Shown: one piece after another, positions 62,235 through 64,000 of the stretch
How the letters are laid out: every line of letters starts with the position of its first letter
Numbering within the stretch: the stretch's first letter is position 1
Source of the DNA: AP-15 sp963832875
GTDB lineage: Bacteria > Pseudomonadota > Alphaproteobacteria > ATCC43930 > CGMCC-115725
Assembly: GCA_963832875.1 (NCBI GenBank)
Contig: CAWHWB010000015.1
Span: 62,001 to 126,000, forward strand
DNA length: 64,000 nucleotides
Direction of reading: 5' to 3'
Position numbers and translations under genes: made by a program
The notes under the pieces: model-generated
Databases searched by the model: none
The model's input: only the letters and a program-made list of their open reading frames with translations
What the model was told of the DNA's origin: nothing

Positions 62235-62802
62235 ATGGGCGGGCTGGACGGAAAAGTGGCGATCGTAATGGGCGCGGCACGGGGCCTCGGGCGGGCATAT
62301 GCCAAGAGGCTTGCCGGGCTCGGCGCCAAGCTGGTGGTTGCCGACCTCAACTTGCGTTCGTACGAGGAGTTCGAGACCGAGGCGCAGGATATGACCGGTG
62401 AAAATACCGTCGCCGAGATCGAGGCGTCGGGCGGGACGGCGTTGGGGATCGAGGTTGATGTCCGGGATAATGCGGCAGTCGAAGCAATGGTGGCGCGAGT
62501 TGTTCAGGAGTGGGGGCGGGTTGACGTGCTAGTCGCCAATGCCGGTGGTGGCCGTGGTCGGCCGATGGACACCAAGGCGAGTTCCCTCGACCCGGCGCTG
62601 TTGCACCTCGTTACCGAGATGAACCTGTTCGGGACCGTCCTATAGCTGCAATGCGGTCGCCCCTATCATGAAGCAGCAGCGATCGGGGAAGATCATCACG
62701 GTGAGCTCGATAGCTGGCACGGCACCATCTGCTGATGGCGGGTATTCTCATTACGGCGCAGCGAAGGCCGCCATCGCCCATTACACGAGATATCTGGCGC
62801 AG
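62235..62802 (+). pseudogene. SDR oxidoreductase, 5' two-thirds, frameshifted and truncated
   Basis: ATG 62235 follows GGGAGAAGG. MGGLDGKVAIVMGAARGLGR AYAKRLAGLGAKLVVADLNL and later VLVANAGGG are a normal SDR. A TAG stops the frame at 62643. One base over, the protein continues YSCNAVAPIMKQQRSGKIIT VSSIAGTAPSADGGYSHYGA AKAAIAHYTRYLAQ (catalytic serine, tyrosine, lysine). At about 62802 the sense ends. The next segment is encoded on the opposite strand. Confidence 0.85.
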
Positions 62803-62925
62803 GTTGCGCTCCGGCGCCTTGGGACGGTCGCTGCCCGGAATGACCCTCGCCATGATTTGCCCGGTTGCGATCACGCCCGGCGCAATGCAGTTCGCGGTGA
62901 TCCCAAACGGGCCAAGATAATCTTC
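62803..62925 (-). pseudogene. Inverted SDR C-terminal fragment
   Basis: On the minus strand, bases about 62925-62803 encode AEDYLGPFGITANCIAPGVI ATGQIMARVIPGSDRPKAPE RN, which is exactly the SDR segment expected after YLAQ in the plus-strand gene upstream. The plus-strand gene breaks off at the edge of this block, so a piece of about 120 bases seems to have been turned around. The remainder of the SDR (after ERN) is missing. Confidence 0.7.
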
Positions 62926-62929
62926 TGCG

Positions 62930-63325
62930 GCGGGCCTGCTCCTCGGGGCTGATGGAAGCCGGGTCCTCGCGGAACTCCGGGCCCATCGCCATCGCCTTCT
63001 TGACCGCTGGGCGCTCGCCGATCTCCTCGAGCCAGCGTTTCACGTTCGGGAACTCGTCGATGTCGATTTTCCGGGTCGCCCAGCTCGATGCCCACGGATA
63101 GCAGATCATGTCGGCGATCGTGTATTGGCCGGCGGCGAGATAACGCTTGTTGAACAAGCCCAGGTTCATAACCCCGTAAATGCGATGAGCTTCATTGTCG
63201 AAGCGACGGATCGCGTAGGATAGATCCCCGTTGTTCTCGGCCTCGAGCGCACGTCGGAAATGGCCTTGTTCGCCAAGCTTGGGGCCCTCATCATGGTGTT
63301 CTCGCTCCGAGGGATGGTAAATGGG
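62930..63325 (-). pseudogene. Glutathione S-transferase, C-terminal domain fragment
   Basis: Read on the minus strand, the frame gives HHDEGPKLGEQGHFRRALEA, DLSYAIRRFDNEAHRIYGVM NLGLFNKRYLAAGQYTIADM ICYPWASSWATRKIDIDEFP NVKRWLEEIGERPAVKKAM, then GPEFREDPASISPEEQARRR. This is the all-helical C-terminal half of a bacterial GST (YfcG/YghU branch). A TAA at about 63328 closes the frame upstream, and there is no thioredoxin-fold half and no start codon. The 3' end runs into the inverted SDR piece. The gap 63330-63455 holds no gene. Confidence 0.75.
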
Positions 63326-63455
63326 TTATATGTATTGCCCCGAACCAGAGCTCCAGCCTGCGGTGTTCAGGCACGGACGCCCCTTAGCTGCATCATTCAT
63401 TGCCTGTGGGCAGGCGACCGCCCGTGCTAAGGCTTGAGATCACGACAGAAGTTCT

Positions 63456-64000
63456 TCATTCAAGGCGGCGCGATGACGCCCTTACAATGAAATGGAGCGA
63501 GCGCGTCCGGAAATCCCAGTATGCCAGCTTCAACTTGTGGGACAACCATAGAGATGCGACGCGCATCTTGGTTTTGAACGACGCTCGCTTCCATGCCGAC
63601 GCGCGAATTTTGTGCAATGTAGTCGATATCGAGCCATCCTCTATAGCACCGTATGTCTTGGTTCCCGGGATGCGGCGGTAATTTCCGAGCACCTCGTCAA
63701 TATATAGAGGTTCAATAGCTTGCACTACAGCAAGGATGAACTCGACGTCCATGCCAAAATGTTCTTCTACATTATAAGGTCCAATTACGTCATGGACCGC
63801 TTTCGGATAAAAATATGCAACAGGATTGTTCGGGAATGGCCACATTTGGTCGTCAACCATAATATTCTCAAATTTAAGAACGCTGGGGCGGTTGACGTAT
63901 GAGAGTTTGTCACCTATCGTAAGTACATTACACGCGCCAACAACAAACCGTGGCCCGGGCAAGCTTTCGATTATCGTGGAAACGCGCGTAAGAGCGCCCG
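63456..64000 (-). CDS. Glycosyltransferase family 2-like, C-terminal part (N-terminus beyond the window)
   Basis: The minus-strand frame is open from the right edge to a stop at 63456 and gives about 181 residues, including FVVGACNVLTIGDKLSYVNR, FPNNPVAYFYPKAVHDVIGP YNVEEHFGMDVEFILAVVQA and VLGNYRRIPGTKTYGAIEDG S. The AYFYxxxxHxxIGPYN and MDxEFILxxxQ blocks resemble the acceptor-side half of GT2 enzymes that build surface polysaccharides. GC content is well below the rest of the window, and codons are AT-rich, which suggests transfer. The start and catalytic DxD lie outside the window. Confidence 0.7.
   Translation of the reverse strand, partial: GALTRVSTIIESLPGPRFVVGACNVLTIGDKLSYVNRPSVLKFENIMVDDQMWPFPNNPVAYFYPKAVHDVIGPYNVEEHFGMDVEFILAVVQAIEPLYIDEVLGNYRRIPGTKTYGAIEDGSISTTLHKIRASAWKRASFKTKMRVASLWLSHKLKLAYWDFRTRSLHFIVRASSRRLE

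Noticed and set aside
62640..62646. Selenocysteine or other stop recoding to explain broken genes, given the tRNA-Sec
   Set aside because: The SDR break is a TAG, and the other breaks need frame changes, not read-through of TGA.

Overview
The window is high-GC bacterial DNA with the gene content of an alphaproteobacterium, probably a soil Rhodospirillales or Hyphomicrobiales type. Supporting clues are a bactofilin, an MlaA lipoprotein, a RibB fused to a degenerate GTP cyclohydrolase II, an APH-type phosphotransferase joined to DUF6285, ligase-associated exonuclease, many CoA-transferase and acyl-CoA genes, and numerous palindromic intergenic repeats. The species cannot be named from the sequence alone. 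Most of the window is ordinary chromosome: housekeeping genes (citrate synthase 3' part, argC, dapB, nth, pyrD, ribB) alternate with catabolic and envelope genes.

Layout. 0-6 kb: citrate synthase end, then a degradative group (class III extradiol dioxygenase-like, Asp/Glu racemase-like, HD-domain and amidohydrolase proteins) with remnants of two toxin-antitoxin loci. 6-10 kb: secreted proteins (beta-helix, lipoprotein, DUF4189, PQQ-like propeller) around a selenocysteine tRNA gene. 10-15 kb: a ThDP enzyme plus family III CoA-transferase, argC, and decayed gene and IS630 remnants. 15-19 kb: ATP-dependent DNA ligase with its partner exonuclease, and a Crp/Fnr regulator. 19-25.6 kb: a 1,092-residue zinc-ribbon/cyclase/ATPase/TPR protein, an orphan 118-residue protein, a retropepsin-like protease, an acyl-CoA dehydrogenase and an XRE regulator. 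25.6-26.5 kb: a probable Tse2-like ADP-ribosyltransferase toxin (frameshifted) with its candidate antitoxin. 26.6-34.6 kb: aldolase, oxidoreductase, molybdenum hydroxylase, hybrid histidine kinase, dapB. 34.7-36 kb: a small AT-richer, phage-like islet with a DNA methyltransferase. 36-48.5 kb: nth, bactofilin, MlaA, MFS, ribBX, phosphotransferase, SDR, acyl-CoA ligase, DUF482. 48.7-52 kb: a proteostasis operon (Deg protease, CbpA, CbpM). 52-60.6 kb: DinG-like helicase, pyrD, nickel/cobalt permease, DUF5681 and a CoA-transferase. 60.65 kb to the end: tRNA-Arg(CCT), then a graveyard of broken genes (VOC, D-2-hydroxyacid dehydrogenase, SDR with an inverted piece, GST), then an AT-rich glycosyltransferase running off the edge.

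Two points stand out. First, the 25.7-26.4 kb toxin/antitoxin-like pair is visible only when two reading frames are joined. Second, several genes carry frameshifts that restore a conserved protein when joined. They may reflect real decay, concentrated in islands, or indel errors in the assembly; the sequence alone cannot decide. No CRISPR array, rRNA or intact insertion sequence was seen.
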